In this document: positions 18,056 to 26,382 of the stretch, one piece after another
Numbering within the stretch: position 1 is the first letter of the stretch
How the letters are laid out: each line of letters begins with the position of its first letter
NCBI RefSeq assembly: GCF_014174215.1
Contig: NZ_JABEQL010000005.1
Span: 124,001 to 188,000, forward strand
Source: Gluconacetobacter tumulicola
GTDB lineage: Bacteria > Pseudomonadota > Alphaproteobacteria > Acetobacterales > Acetobacteraceae
DNA: 64,000 bases
Direction: 5' to 3'
Translations under genes and position numbers: made by a program
The notes under the pieces: model-generated
Seen by the model: only the letters and a program-made list of their open reading frames with translations
The model's database searches: none
What the model was told of the DNA's origin: nothing

Positions 18056-19519
18056 GTGACATATGAAAACGGCAAGACTCTGACGGATGAGGCAGGAATT
18101 CCCATCTTGAGCGATCAACATTCGCTGACGGTTGGTCCCGACGGACCGATTCTGCTTCAAGACCACTATCTCATCGAACAAATCGCGGCTTTCAATCGCG
18201 AGATGATTCCAGACCGTCAACCGCATGCAAAAGGCGGCGGCGCATTCGGGTGTTTCAAAGTTACTCAAGATATTAGTCGGTATACCTCTGCAAGCTTTCT
18301 ACAAGTCGGAATGAAAACCGAGGTTGCGGCCCGCTTTTCGACCGTTGCAGGAGAGGCAGGAAGTCCAGATACTTGGCGCGACCCGCGTGGTTTTGCCCTC
18401 AAGTTTTATACGAGCGAGGGCATTTTCGACATGGTAGGTAATAATACGCCAATTTTCTTTATACGCGATCCGATGAAATTCCAGCATTTTATCCATTCAC
18501 AAAAGCGACGTGCAGATAACGGTCTGCGCGATAATGAGATGCAATGGGACTTCTGGACGCTTAGCCCTGAAAGCGCTCATCAGGTAACATGGCTGATGGG
18601 GGATCGAGGCATTCCTGCCTCATGGCGCCACATGGATGGCTTTTCGAGCCACACCTATATGTGGGTGAACGCGCGAGGCGAGCGCTTTTGGGTCAAGTAT
18701 CACTTCAAGACAAATCAGGGAATTGAATACCTGACGCAAGAGCAAGCCGACAAACTGGCGGGTTCGGACGCTGATTATCATCGGCGGGATCTCTATATGG
18801 CGATCAAGCGCGGCGAACATCCGAGCTGGACGCTGAAAATGCAAATCATGCCCTACGAGGACGCCAAGACCTATCGTCTCAATCCGTTCGACCTCACAAA
18901 AGTCTGGCCTCAGGGCGAGTATCCGCTGATCGAGGTCGGAGTTCTTACCCTTGATCGGAACGCGGAAGATTTCTTCACTGAAATCGAACAACTGGCGTTT
19001 GAACCCAATAATTTCGTGCGCGGCACCGGCCTTTCGCCTGACAAAATGCTGTTGGGTCGTTCTTTCGCCTATGCCGATGCTCATCGCGCAAGGCTTGGCG
19101 TAAATTACAAGCAAATACCTGTCAACGCATCAAAATCTCCAGTGCGTTCCTATACCAAAGGCGGAGCGATGCGCATGCGGCAAGCGTCTGACCCCGTATA
19201 CACGCCAAATTCTAAAGACGGACCGAAGCCCGACGTCGCAAATTTTCCGGAAAATGCGATATGGTCTGCCGACGGGGAATTCGTTCGTGCAGCCAGCACA
19301 TTGCGTAAGGATGATGACGACTTCAGCCAAGCGGCCGATCTCGTCAACAAGGTCATGGATGAGGCTGCTCGGGAGCGCCTGGTCAGCAACGTCACTGGAC
19401 ATCTGTTGAACGGAGTTGAAGAGCCAGTACTTGGTCGTGCCTTCGAATACTGGAAAAAGATTGACCCCATCGTAGGCGAGAGAATTAGGGCGCGTGTTAT
19501 CGCTAATCGACAGAAATAG
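18056..19519 (+). CDS. Haem catalase, small-subunit type
   Basis: About 487 residues, typical of small-subunit catalases (hydrogen peroxide to water and oxygen). Visible active-site features: distal His in [10 protein letters not shown], Asn in [14 protein letters not shown], and the proximal Tyr region [22 protein letters not shown]. The sequence just before the distal His (DRQP) and the GGGAFGCF loop are slightly unusual. Two GTG starts are possible; GTG 18056 is preferred because GGAAGG lies nine bases upstream, whereas GTG 18047 touches that site. Composition is AT-rich like cyoABCD, so oxidase and catalase probably travelled together. Confidence 0.92.
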   Translation: MTYENGKTLTDEAGIPILSDQHSLTVGPDGPILLQDHYLIEQIAAFNREMIPDRQPHAKGGGAFGCFKVTQDISRYTSASFLQVGMKTEVAARFSTVAGEAGSPDTWRDPRGFALKFYTSEGIFDMVGNNTPIFFIRDPMKFQHFIHSQKRRADNGLRDNEMQWDFWTLSPESAHQVTWLMGDRGIPASWRHMDGFSSHTYMWVNARGERFWVKYHFKTNQGIEYLTQEQADKLAGSDADYHRRDLYMAIKRGEHPSWTLKMQIMPYEDAKTYRLNPFDLTKVWPQGEYPLIEVGVLTLDRNAEDFFTEIEQLAFEPNNFVRGTGLSPDKMLLGRSFAYADAHRARLGVNYKQIPVNASKSPVRSYTKGGAMRMRQASDPVYTPNSKDGPKPDVANFPENAIWSADGEFVRAASTLRKDDDDFSQAADLVNKVMDEAARERLVSNVTGHLLNGVEEPVLGRAFEYWKKIDPIVGERIRARVIANRQK

Positions 19520-19628
19520 ATTGTCGAAAGATCGGCTTCGGGACCCTACAAGCAGGTACAGGGAATGCCGATCGAAGCGATTCAGCCTTCCGGAGATTAT
19601 GCGGTGTGAGTTGACCAGCCATATCTAG

Positions 19629-20488
19629 AGGGTGTTATGCACCTTGCATGAGTATAGCGGCATTTCTAAGCATGAAGCACGCGAACGCAATGACATGGAG
19701 ACTTGCGAGTGTTGAAGCGTAACGCTCGTAATCTTTGACGAGCCTACGACAGCGTGTTGCCCATGCGAAAGATCGCTCGACAACCCATCGGCGCGGCAGC
19801 AGGACGAAGCCACGTTTGGCCTCGGGCAACCTGACGACCTCAAGGGCGATCCCCTGGGCCTGTGCTGCCTCGGCAGGTTTCTCGCCGGTATATCCCTGAT
19901 CGACATAGGCCAGTTCAACGCTCTCGTCCGTCGCATCCTGAATGGCGGCGGCAAGACGTCCTACCTCGGCGCGGTCATCCCGACTGGCTGGTGTGGCATG
20001 CAGGGCCAGCAGATACCCCAGTGTGTCCACGGCCATGTGCAGCTTTGATCCCTTTTTGCGCTTGGCCCCATCATATCCGGCGCGGGAACCGCTTTCCGGC
20101 GTCGAACGTAATGTCCTGCTGTCGAGAATGGCTGCCGTTGGCTCCGCCCTGCGGCCAGAAGCGATACGCAACACGGCACGCAGATCAGACACCAACGCGT
20201 CAAAACAGCCTGCCTCCATCCAGCGACGAGACTGCTGGCAGACCGCCGAGCACGGCGGAAGGTCATTCGGCATGGCGCGCCAGGCAATTCCGTAGCGGAT
20301 CACGTAACGCAATCCATTGAACAGTTCGCGCAATGCGTGATGTCGTTGTTCCGCATCCTCGCGCATCAGGACCAGATACGGGACAACCAGAGACCATTCT
20401 TCGTCTGATACATCAGAGGGATACGGTTTGCGTGCAGGCGTCATCCCTCATTCCTGCACCAATCAGGCTCGAAAGTACATAACACCCT
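19629..20488 (-). mobile_element. IS5-family insertion sequence, complete
   Basis: An 860-base element with terminal inverted repeats beginning AGGGTGTTATG at both ends (left at 19,629, right read inward from 20,488). It is flanked by CTAG on each side (19,625-19,628 and 20,489-20,492), which fits the YTAR target duplication of the IS5 group; because CTAG is a palindrome, the exact edge could shift by one or two bases. One full transposase gene fills the element, so the copy looks young and intact. Confidence 0.9.
19635..20444 (-). CDS. IS5-family transposase
   Basis: 269 residues in one frame. An N-terminal DUF4096-like part (YPSDVSDEEWSLVVPYL, GIAWRAMPNDLPP) is followed by the DDE catalytic domain: AAILDSRTLRS (first Asp), SVELAYVDQGYTG (second Asp) and RRWVVERSFAW (Glu). 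Cut-and-paste transposases of this group are well known in acetic acid bacteria. All catalytic residues are present and the gene spans almost the whole element. Confidence 0.93.
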   Translation of the reverse strand: MTPARKPYPSDVSDEEWSLVVPYLVLMREDAEQRHHALRELFNGLRYVIRYGIAWRAMPNDLPPCSAVCQQSRRWMEAGCFDALVSDLRAVLRIASGRRAEPTAAILDSRTLRSTPESGSRAGYDGAKRKKGSKLHMAVDTLGYLLALHATPASRDDRAEVGRLAAAIQDATDESVELAYVDQGYTGEKPAEAAQAQGIALEVVRLPEAKRGFVLLPRRWVVERSFAWATRCRRLVKDYERYASTLASLHVIAFACFMLRNAAILMQGA

Positions 20489-20798
20489 CTAGTTGCTGAC
20501 GGCTGGGAGCCTTCGCATGAGGCGGGCGGCAGGCGAAGTGTTCCTGCGCCGCAGCAAATTCGCCACCCTGATCGTCATTACCGGCACCAGTGGCGCGTTT
20601 CTGGCCCATTTTGATGCGGCAGAGGCTGGCGCGATACCATTCCCCCCTTCTGGTTGGACCGGAATTTGGCTACTCTGCGGGCAATCAGGGGCGGATGGGC
20701 CGCTAAAATGGGGAATGTTGGACTAAGATTGGTGAGAAGCTGTCCCTGCTGAAGAAATGGGCTGAAGAGGCGGGGAAAACTGAATAGGGGCATGAGGG
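20489..20798. other. Region between IS5 and the pentapeptide gene, no supported gene
   Basis: About 310 bases. A 77-codon frame on the + strand is open from 20,493, but it has no ribosome site and resembles nothing I recognise. Near 20,728-20,786 a frame ends in GEKLSLLKKWAEEAGKTE, which looks like the tail of a broken gene. I regard this as remnant sequence. Confidence 0.4.
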
Positions 20799-21440
20799 AT
20801 GGCAAGACCAGATCACAGCAAAGAAGATTTCCGCAACAAATCTAAGGTTGGCGCTGATTTTCGTAAACACAATCTATATATGGCAAGGTTTGAGTTCAGC
20901 AACTTTCCGAATTCAGATTTTTCTGCTGCTTCTGCAAAGCAATGTTGTTTTATCAGGGCCAACCTGGCTGGGTCAAACTTCACTGGAGCCAACTTATATG
21001 GGGCAAATTTTGGAGGGGCGGATCTTCGCGGGGTCAACTTCAGGTCGGCAATTCTTCATCATGTCAATTTTGAGAATGCATTGATACATGACGCTAATTT
21101 TACGAGTGCATCCATCAAAATGTGCAAGAAACTCAAGCTGTCAAATGATCAGTTGGAGCAGATAGAGCAAATAAAGAAGTTACAGCGTGAAGTAAGCGCG
21201 AAAGATCTGGAGGTCAGGAAAAGTTCTCCTGAGTATCAAGAAAAGAAGCTCAATTCGATACTTAAGAAGCCTTGGGTTGAGGCTATTAGAGATGAGCGTG
21301 AAAAAGGCGGGGGCATTGTCATTGTCCTCAAGTATGGTTACGAGTTTCTAGATGGTCTCGCCTCTAACATCCAGAGCTTTGAAACGGTTGATTCTGCTCA
21401 AGCAGGAACGACCAAAAAATCGGTAAACCAAATTTCATAA
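20799..21440 (+). CDS. Pentapeptide-repeat protein with C-terminal helical domain
   Basis: 213 residues, strikingly AT-rich. Residues 15-100 contain A(D/N)LXX repeats (FIRANLAGSNFTGANLYGAN, then GGADLRGVNFRSA), which fold as a right-handed quadrilateral beta-helix. Residues 110-150 look like a charged coiled coil (LEQIEQIKKLQREVSAKD), and the C-terminus (GGGIVIVLKYGYEFLDGL) might be a short effector or interaction segment. There is no signal peptide. The DUF4365 gene follows after 23 bases on the same strand with the same base composition, so the two are probably one operon. Function unknown; a defence or immunity role is inferred from the partner. Confidence 0.8.
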   Translation: MARPDHSKEDFRNKSKVGADFRKHNLYMARFEFSNFPNSDFSAASAKQCCFIRANLAGSNFTGANLYGANFGGADLRGVNFRSAILHHVNFENALIHDANFTSASIKMCKKLKLSNDQLEQIEQIKKLQREVSAKDLEVRKSSPEYQEKKLNSILKKPWVEAIRDEREKGGGIVIVLKYGYEFLDGLASNIQSFETVDSAQAGTTKKSVNQIS

Positions 21441-21463
21441 ATTGATTTTTTGAAGGATATGGG

Positions 21464-22291
21464 GTGGCAACAATGCCGAAAAGAATAGAGACACATCGCA
21501 TCGACACCAAGGCGATCAGAACCATCTTCACACATCTGAATGAAAATTGGCTTGTTCGTAGTCTTGACGAGAGAGATTATGGAGTCGATCTTCAGTTAGA
21601 ACGCTTTGATTTGGATGACGCAACGGGAGATTTTATCTTTGTTCAGGTGAAGGGTACTAACGATGTATTCGAAGGAAATGTGCAGCTTTCGGGTTTCCCG
21701 GTTGATACCCTCAATTATGCCCTGATGTTTGATGTTCCCTTTTTCCTGTTCCATACCTCAAATACTTCAAAGCAGACAAAATTTGTGTGGCTGCAAAAAT
21801 ATGTGGAGGTTCGCCTTGAAAAAGACAAACCCAAGTGGAGATCTCAGGATAGTGTGACCATCTACTTTCCTGAAGAAAACGACCTTGAAAGAAACGATTC
21901 CAAGATTGTTGATATTATAAAGAGGGAAAAGCTAAGCAAGGTCGGTGTCAAATTCTTGGCAAGCTATGAATCTTTGAAGCTACATTCAGAGGCAGTTCTA
22001 GGCGGCGAAGTTGGCGTTGCAAGTGGTTGTGCGATAGTGACCGAGAAGATCAAGAAATTTTCTTCATTTATTGAAGAATATAGGAATCTGGTCCACGAGG
22101 GTAGCTTTGTCGATTTCAACACACTTCCTGCGGTTTATCAAAATATCGCCTCAACACTCAAAATTGATGCTGCTGATAGAGAGACGGTGCAGCGTGCGAT
22201 AGCCTTCCTTGAAGGAATCAAGGTTGCATTTCTTGGTCAAGATGAGATTGACGATTTTGCAGAAGATGAAGGTGGCTATCATTCATACTAG
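21464..22291 (+). CDS. DUF4365 protein, predicted PD-(D/E)XK nuclease-like
   Basis: 275 residues. The N-terminal domain (residues 10-140) matches DUF4365: DYGVDLQLERFDL followed by FIFVQVKGTND. This Asp...Gln-x-Lys pattern is the core of restriction-endonuclease-like folds, so nuclease activity is plausible though not shown. Residues 170-275 are helical and unassigned. GTG 21464 has GAAGGA seven bases upstream; ATG 21473 is the alternative. Composition is AT-rich like the pentapeptide gene. The TAG stop overlaps the CTAG target of the IS701 element, which landed exactly at the gene end without harming it. Confidence 0.8.
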   Translation: MATMPKRIETHRIDTKAIRTIFTHLNENWLVRSLDERDYGVDLQLERFDLDDATGDFIFVQVKGTNDVFEGNVQLSGFPVDTLNYALMFDVPFFLFHTSNTSKQTKFVWLQKYVEVRLEKDKPKWRSQDSVTIYFPEENDLERNDSKIVDIIKREKLSKVGVKFLASYESLKLHSEAVLGGEVGVASGCAIVTEKIKKFSSFIEEYRNLVHEGSFVDFNTLPAVYQNIASTLKIDAADRETVQRAIAFLEGIKVAFLGQDEIDDFAEDEGGYHSY

Positions 22292-23702
22292 CACTACAGT
22301 TGCGCTTTTACCTTGATATGCGAGATGTATGCTGCGGCCTGATGAGCGCGTCGAAAGAATGACCATCGGAGGATATGCCCGATGGAGGCGCAGCTTCGGG
22401 TCATCTTCATGGCAAGACGGCGGATTTCCTGGATTGACCAGCGGATGAGCGGCCGCGTTTGTGCGACTGGCTTTTTTTGAGCGCCATGGCGTTGGCCTGA
22501 GACCGCACAGCGGCCATCATCGCGTAAGCCAGCATGACCAGCGAGACGTGACGGTGCCAACCATGCCAGGATCGGGTCTCGTTGTGGTCGAGGCCGAATT
22601 CGTTCTTGGCGGTCTCAAAACCCTCTTCAATGCGCCAGCGCGTACCCTCGACGCGCACCAAGGTCTCGAGCGGCGTCCCCTGAGGGCACCAGGTCGTGAA
22701 ATACGCCAGGTCGCCATCGGCGGGATTGCGCCGCGCCAGCAGCCCACGGGTCCATGTCCCGGTTATGGTGCCTGAATATTCGGCGGCCTCGAGATCGGCC
22801 ATCGGGCAATACAGCCAGTCATACAGCCGCTCGCCCTTGGTGCCGCGTCCGGCGGAACAGCGGACCCAGGCGGCGTCCGGCAGGGTGTCGACAATCTCGC
22901 GCGCCTCGCCAGCCCAGCAGACATCCGGCCGCCAGGAATGGAAGTGATGATTGGCATTCACGCCCAGAACATAGCCCCGGCTGGCGCGGCGCAAAGCCAT
23001 TTCCAACTCCCCGACGCCATAGACGCTGTCGCCGGCCACCCACCGGAACGGCACATTGGCCGCAAGCGCCCGGCCGATCATCACGCTGGCCAGGGACGGT
23101 TTGCTGGCAAACTGGACATCGTCCGGCACATGGGCCGCCGCCAGCCGCTCAGGCTTTTCCGTCCAGGCCTTCGGCAGATACAAAGCCCGGTCGAGAAATG
23201 CGTGCCCCTTGGCAGAGACATAGGCTGCGAACACGCCAATCTGGCAATTCGTGATCTTACCCGCGGACCCGGTATATTGCCGTCCCACCCCGCACGATGC
23301 GGAGCCCTTCTTGAGAAAACCGGTCTCGTCGACCACCAGCACCGCGTCGGCATCCCCCAGATGCTCGACAACATGATCGCGCACGACGTCACGCAACGCA
23401 TCGGCGTCCCAATGCCCGCGTCCAAGCAGCGCCTGCTGTCGCCATGGCCCCGGATCGCCCGCAGCTTCCGCGCGCATCCAGCCGGTCTTGCGCGGTTCGT
23501 TGCCCAGCAGTGTCTCCAGAAACCGGCCCGCCGACGCCGCCACCCGCTCCTGGCCGAAGACCGGATGCATCCGCGCTTTGGCGTCTCGCAGCGCCTTCAG
23601 CGTCAGGGCAAGAACATCCTCGACCGAGGCCGCACCATTCATCTCGTTCAGAATCATAGTTATCCATAGATTCAGAACTCTCAAAAAAACGCAACTGTAG
23701 TG
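22292..23702 (-). mobile_element. IS701-family insertion sequence, complete
   Basis: A 1,411-base element. Both ends carry the inverted repeat CACTACAGTTGCG (left from 22,292, right read inward from 23,702). The flanks are CTAG at 22,288-22,291 and 23,703-23,706, the four-base YTAG duplication known for IS701. One intact transposase is present. The left target duplication supplies the stop codon region of the DUF4365 gene. Confidence 0.9.
22407..23684 (-). CDS. IS701-family transposase
   Basis: 425 residues. DDE-type domain with DAVLVVDETGFLKKG (first Asp), VAGDSVYG (second Asp) and RWRIEEGFETAKNEFGLDH (Glu in the IEEGFE motif), then SWHGWHRHVSLVMLAYA, all characteristic of IS701 transposases. 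The N-terminus may start at an internal Met (MNGAASVEDVLAL), since the first 14 residues are weakly conserved in the family. The C-terminus is basic. The copy appears intact. Confidence 0.92.
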   Translation of the reverse strand: MRVLNLWITMILNEMNGAASVEDVLALTLKALRDAKARMHPVFGQERVAASAGRFLETLLGNEPRKTGWMRAEAAGDPGPWRQQALLGRGHWDADALRDVVRDHVVEHLGDADAVLVVDETGFLKKGSASCGVGRQYTGSAGKITNCQIGVFAAYVSAKGHAFLDRALYLPKAWTEKPERLAAAHVPDDVQFASKPSLASVMIGRALAANVPFRWVAGDSVYGVGELEMALRRASRGYVLGVNANHHFHSWRPDVCWAGEAREIVDTLPDAAWVRCSAGRGTKGERLYDWLYCPMADLEAAEYSGTITGTWTRGLLARRNPADGDLAYFTTWCPQGTPLETLVRVEGTRWRIEEGFETAKNEFGLDHNETRSWHGWHRHVSLVMLAYAMMAAVRSQANAMALKKSQSHKRGRSSAGQSRKSAVLP

Positions 23703-23864
23703 CTAGATATGGCTGCATAATAACTGGAAGCGGCTCTGGTAGGGGATGTATTCAGCGGCGCAAGAGATCAAGATTGCTGATGCATTTGTCCCGGTCCCGC
23801 GCTGATGCTTACATAGCCGAGCCTCTGCCGAGCTATCTCGTCCCTCTCACCAATCAGGGACTAA

Positions 23865-24209
23865 TTATTTTTCCGAAGGTGGCACATGCGCATCGCCCCA
23901 GCTTTTCAGGGTAGTGATGACGGAATCGAGGCTCCACCCACGTTCTGTGAGGCTGTATTCCACCTTCGGGGGAGCTCCGGCATAGACCGCCCGCAGAACA
24001 AATCCATCTTGCTCCAGTTCACGCAGCTGCGCCGTTAATACGCGTTGGGTAATGTTCGGAAAACGCTTTCGAATGGCGTTGAAGCGCATGGTTCCTTGCA
24101 GAAGACAGAAAAGAATTACGCCCTTCTACTTCCCGCCGATCAGTTCGAGGGTCGCTTCCACGGCGCAGGCAGGGCTGTAATTGAGTTGCTTATGACGAAT
24201 ACGGGGCAT
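23865..24209 (-). pseudogene. HxlR-family regulator, degenerate copy of the gene at 35,521
   Basis: Reading from an ATG at 24209, the protein matches the intact HxlR regulator at 35,521-35,907 almost codon by codon: MPRIRHKQLNYSPACAVEA, then LELIGGK, an in-frame TAG at 24,126-24,128 where the intact copy has Trp in DGKWKG, then GTMRFNAIRKRFPN and VLTAQLRELEQDGFVLRAVY. The amber codon lies before the winged helix, so a full-length protein needs suppression or an internal restart at 24089. It diverges from a degenerate oxidoreductase, as does the intact pair. Confidence 0.82.
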
Positions 24210-24308
24210 GACGGAGTCATTTCCTATACCATGAGCGTTATTGTGGATTCTTGCGTATCCCGGACATAGCGCCTTATCTCTCCGTCATTCGCTGGTGGCC
24301 TGGAAATT

Positions 24309-24660
24309 TTGCGCGCCGTTGGTTCCCAATTTCCCTACGGATCGACGATCCTGATTCATTGCAGGACGTCGAGCTCCCGAACTCCGTAGTGACCCGGCCC
24401 TCTGGGAGAGGTCCGCGCCGTGTCGGTCGATTCCGCTGATACCGATGTAGGAGCTACACTGGCGTATCGTGATGGCCGGGGGTTAGATGTTGTTTCGAAA
24501 GCTCTGCTGGTGAGCGGAGGCCTGGCGCCCGCCGCGCGTCTGGCGGATGGCAGGCACGGGCGGATGACGCGCTGTACTCCGCGCGCATCTCCGGGACAAC
24601 CAGCGGAATCAACAACTTTACCGTCGTGGTTGACAATCAGCACGATACGGTAGGATTGGT
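24309..24660 (+). pseudogene. Remnant of a zinc-type quinone oxidoreductase, degenerate copy of the gene at 34,401
   Basis: On the + strand the codons parallel the N-terminus of the oxidoreductase at 34,401-35,420, but with at least two frameshifts and ATG replaced by TTG at 24,309. Recognisable blocks are LRAVGSQFP, then in another frame LRIDDPDSLQDVELPN (intact: LPIDDFNSLQDIELPQ), then VRAVSVDSADTDV (intact: IRAISVNPVDTKV), then weakly DDALYSARISG. Beyond about 24,660 similarity fades. It diverges from the broken HxlR gene, reproducing the arrangement of the intact pair. Confidence 0.72.
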
Positions 24661-24760
24661 CGGACAGAGTAGCGATGGCTTGATTTGTTTGGAGCGGTTT
24701 GCGACCAAAATAGGCTATTATCGGCTGTTGTCACGTAGTCAGCTTCTTGTTGCCCTGATC

Positions 24761-24796
24761 GACACCGCTGCCAGGGTTAATCCCGGCAGCGGTGTC
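24761..24796. repeat. Strong perfect hairpin, 12-base arms
   Basis: GACACCGCTGCC and GGCAGCGGTGTC form perfect arms around a 12-base centre that can add three more GGG/CCC pairs. No T-run follows on either strand, so it is not a standard intrinsic terminator. It lies 63 bases beyond the 3' end of the AhpD-like gene, past the oxidoreductase remnant. It could be an RNA 3'-end stabiliser or a remnant of a mobile element. Confidence 0.6.
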
Positions 24797-24858
24797 GGAG
24801 CGGACATGCAATACGCCTATCGGGCGTGCGTCCAATGTCCCCTGTGTCTAAGCTTCCG

Positions 24859-25404
24859 TTAAACTGACGGCACGCGCGCGACGGGCGGGAAATCGAGCGG
24901 TGTATCGACGATGTTGTTGATGCTGTTCGTTAGCACGCTGATCGACACGTGGGCGACCGTTTCAAGGATCTCGGCATCGCTCAGTCCCGCTGCTCGAGCG
25001 GAAGCAACGGCCTCCGGGTGGGCGTGGCCATGTGTCGCGTTGATGAGGCGTGCGAGCGTGAGAACGGCCTGAGATTTCGGGTCTGATGCTATGCCATGCT
25101 GGGCTGCCGTCAGATCCGCCGCCGTCAGACCAGCGGCCTTCCCAGCAAGGCTGTGCGCGGCAAGACAGTAGTCACAGCTATTGGCGGTCGCGACGGTAAT
25201 GGCGATCTGCTCCCTTAAGGCACGCGGCAGGACACCATGGCCCAGCGAGGCATGTGTCTGGGCATAAACCTCGAGCACCGCAGGCGCGTGAGCCATGACG
25301 CGGAATAGATTGGGTACCCTTCCCATGCTGGCTTTGGCGGCTTTGAAGATTGTGGCGACATGATCGTCAACTGCGTCGTCGTTCAACGGAAGAATGGTGG
25401 TCAT
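24859..25404 (-). CDS. Carboxymuconolactone decarboxylase family (AhpD-like) protein
   Basis: 181 residues. The core motif ANSCDYCLAAHSLAGKAAGL contains the CxxC plus downstream His arrangement of AhpD-like alkylhydroperoxidases, which reduce peroxides through a thiol relay. GRVPNLFRVMAHAP near residue 27 is also typical of this peroxidase-related subgroup. It lies 30 bases downstream of the SDR at 25,435 on the same strand, so the two form an operon that diverges from the second GlxA regulator at 26,383. Cytoplasmic. Confidence 0.9.
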   Translation of the reverse strand: MTTILPLNDDAVDDHVATIFKAAKASMGRVPNLFRVMAHAPAVLEVYAQTHASLGHGVLPRALREQIAITVATANSCDYCLAAHSLAGKAAGLTAADLTAAQHGIASDPKSQAVLTLARLINATHGHAHPEAVASARAAGLSDAEILETVAHVSISVLTNSINNIVDTPLDFPPVARVPSV

Positions 25405-25434
25405 CAGGGTTCTCCGGGCTGTGACGCCCTCTCT

Positions 25435-26229
25435 TCATTTGGCCACGCCGTAGCGAGTCGCAGGTTTGGTGGCGGAAATACGCGTCGCCATGGCGCGACG
25501 CGCCGCCTCGAAGCGGTTCCACTCTTCGATGTCGGGTAGGGCCGGAATCGTCACCGTCTCTCCTTGGTCGAACCCCGCCAATGCCGCGTCCACCATGTCG
25601 TCGGCGGCCATCACGATTTCGGCGGGAAGGTGTTCCACCGCGAGACCGCCCACATCCCAGAATTCCGTGGCCGTGGCACCGGGGAGTACTGCCTGGACAC
25701 GGATACCCTTGTCCTTCAACTCGTGGTTCAGAGAGGTGCTGAATGCGTGAACGAATGCCTTCGTACCGCCATAGACACCATTAAGAGTTTCGGGCGACAC
25801 ACTCACGATCGACGAAATATTGATCAGGGCCCCGTTCCCGCGCGTCACCATCGCCGGAACGGCGGCATAGGTCAGACGGGTTAGCGCGGTCACGTTGATG
25901 TCGATCATCGACATCATTCTTTCGATGTCGCTCTCCAACAGAGGCGCAAAGGTGCCGAAGCCGGCATTGTTTACCAGCATTGTGATGCTGGCGTCCGTCT
26001 TCAGCACCGTTTCGACCCGTGCAAGATTTGCCTTGTCCTCGAGATCGGCGGCCAGAACCTCCACCGCGCGGCCTGTCGTGTCACTCAGCCGCTTGGCCAA
26101 TGCGTCGAGACGCGCCCGATTGCGGGCGACGACAATGAGATCGTAGCCTCGGCGGGCAAGGCGGTCCGCGTATATCGCGCCGATACCTGATGACGCCCCC
26201 GTCACGACGGCCGTTCCTTTGCTGGTCAT
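25435..26229 (-). CDS. Short-chain dehydrogenase/reductase (SDR)
   Basis: 264 residues, a complete classical SDR: cofactor motif VTGASSGIGAIYADRLARRG near residue 9, NNAG motif (LVNNAGFGTF) near 90, catalytic Ser in INISSIVS, and Tyr/Lys in VYGGTKAFVHAFS near 153. The substrate is not predictable. It precedes the AhpD-like gene and diverges from the GlxA regulator with a 153-base gap, which makes regulation by that protein likely. Another SDR of the same subgroup lies at 38,682. Confidence 0.92.
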   Translation of the reverse strand: MTSKGTAVVTGASSGIGAIYADRLARRGYDLIVVARNRARLDALAKRLSDTTGRAVEVLAADLEDKANLARVETVLKTDASITMLVNNAGFGTFAPLLESDIERMMSMIDINVTALTRLTYAAVPAMVTRGNGALINISSIVSVSPETLNGVYGGTKAFVHAFSTSLNHELKDKGIRVQAVLPGATATEFWDVGGLAVEHLPAEIVMAADDMVDAALAGFDQGETVTIPALPDIEEWNRFEAARRAMATRISATKPATRYGVAK

Positions 26230-26382
26230 GCGGATATCCTTCCTGAAATTCAGCTTCCGTCACGGACGTCCGTGGTGCTGGCTGCGTTATGACTCCGGAC
26301 TCATACGCTGTCGCCGTTGCGTCTGAAATGACACAGATGCTACGTATTCGTGCCATGAGCTGACCCAGATAGGGGGAGAGCG

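Noticed and set aside
24761-24796. Integron attC site
   Set aside because: The hairpin lacks the paired R and L box core sequences and unpaired extrahelical bases, and no integron integrase or cassette is nearby.
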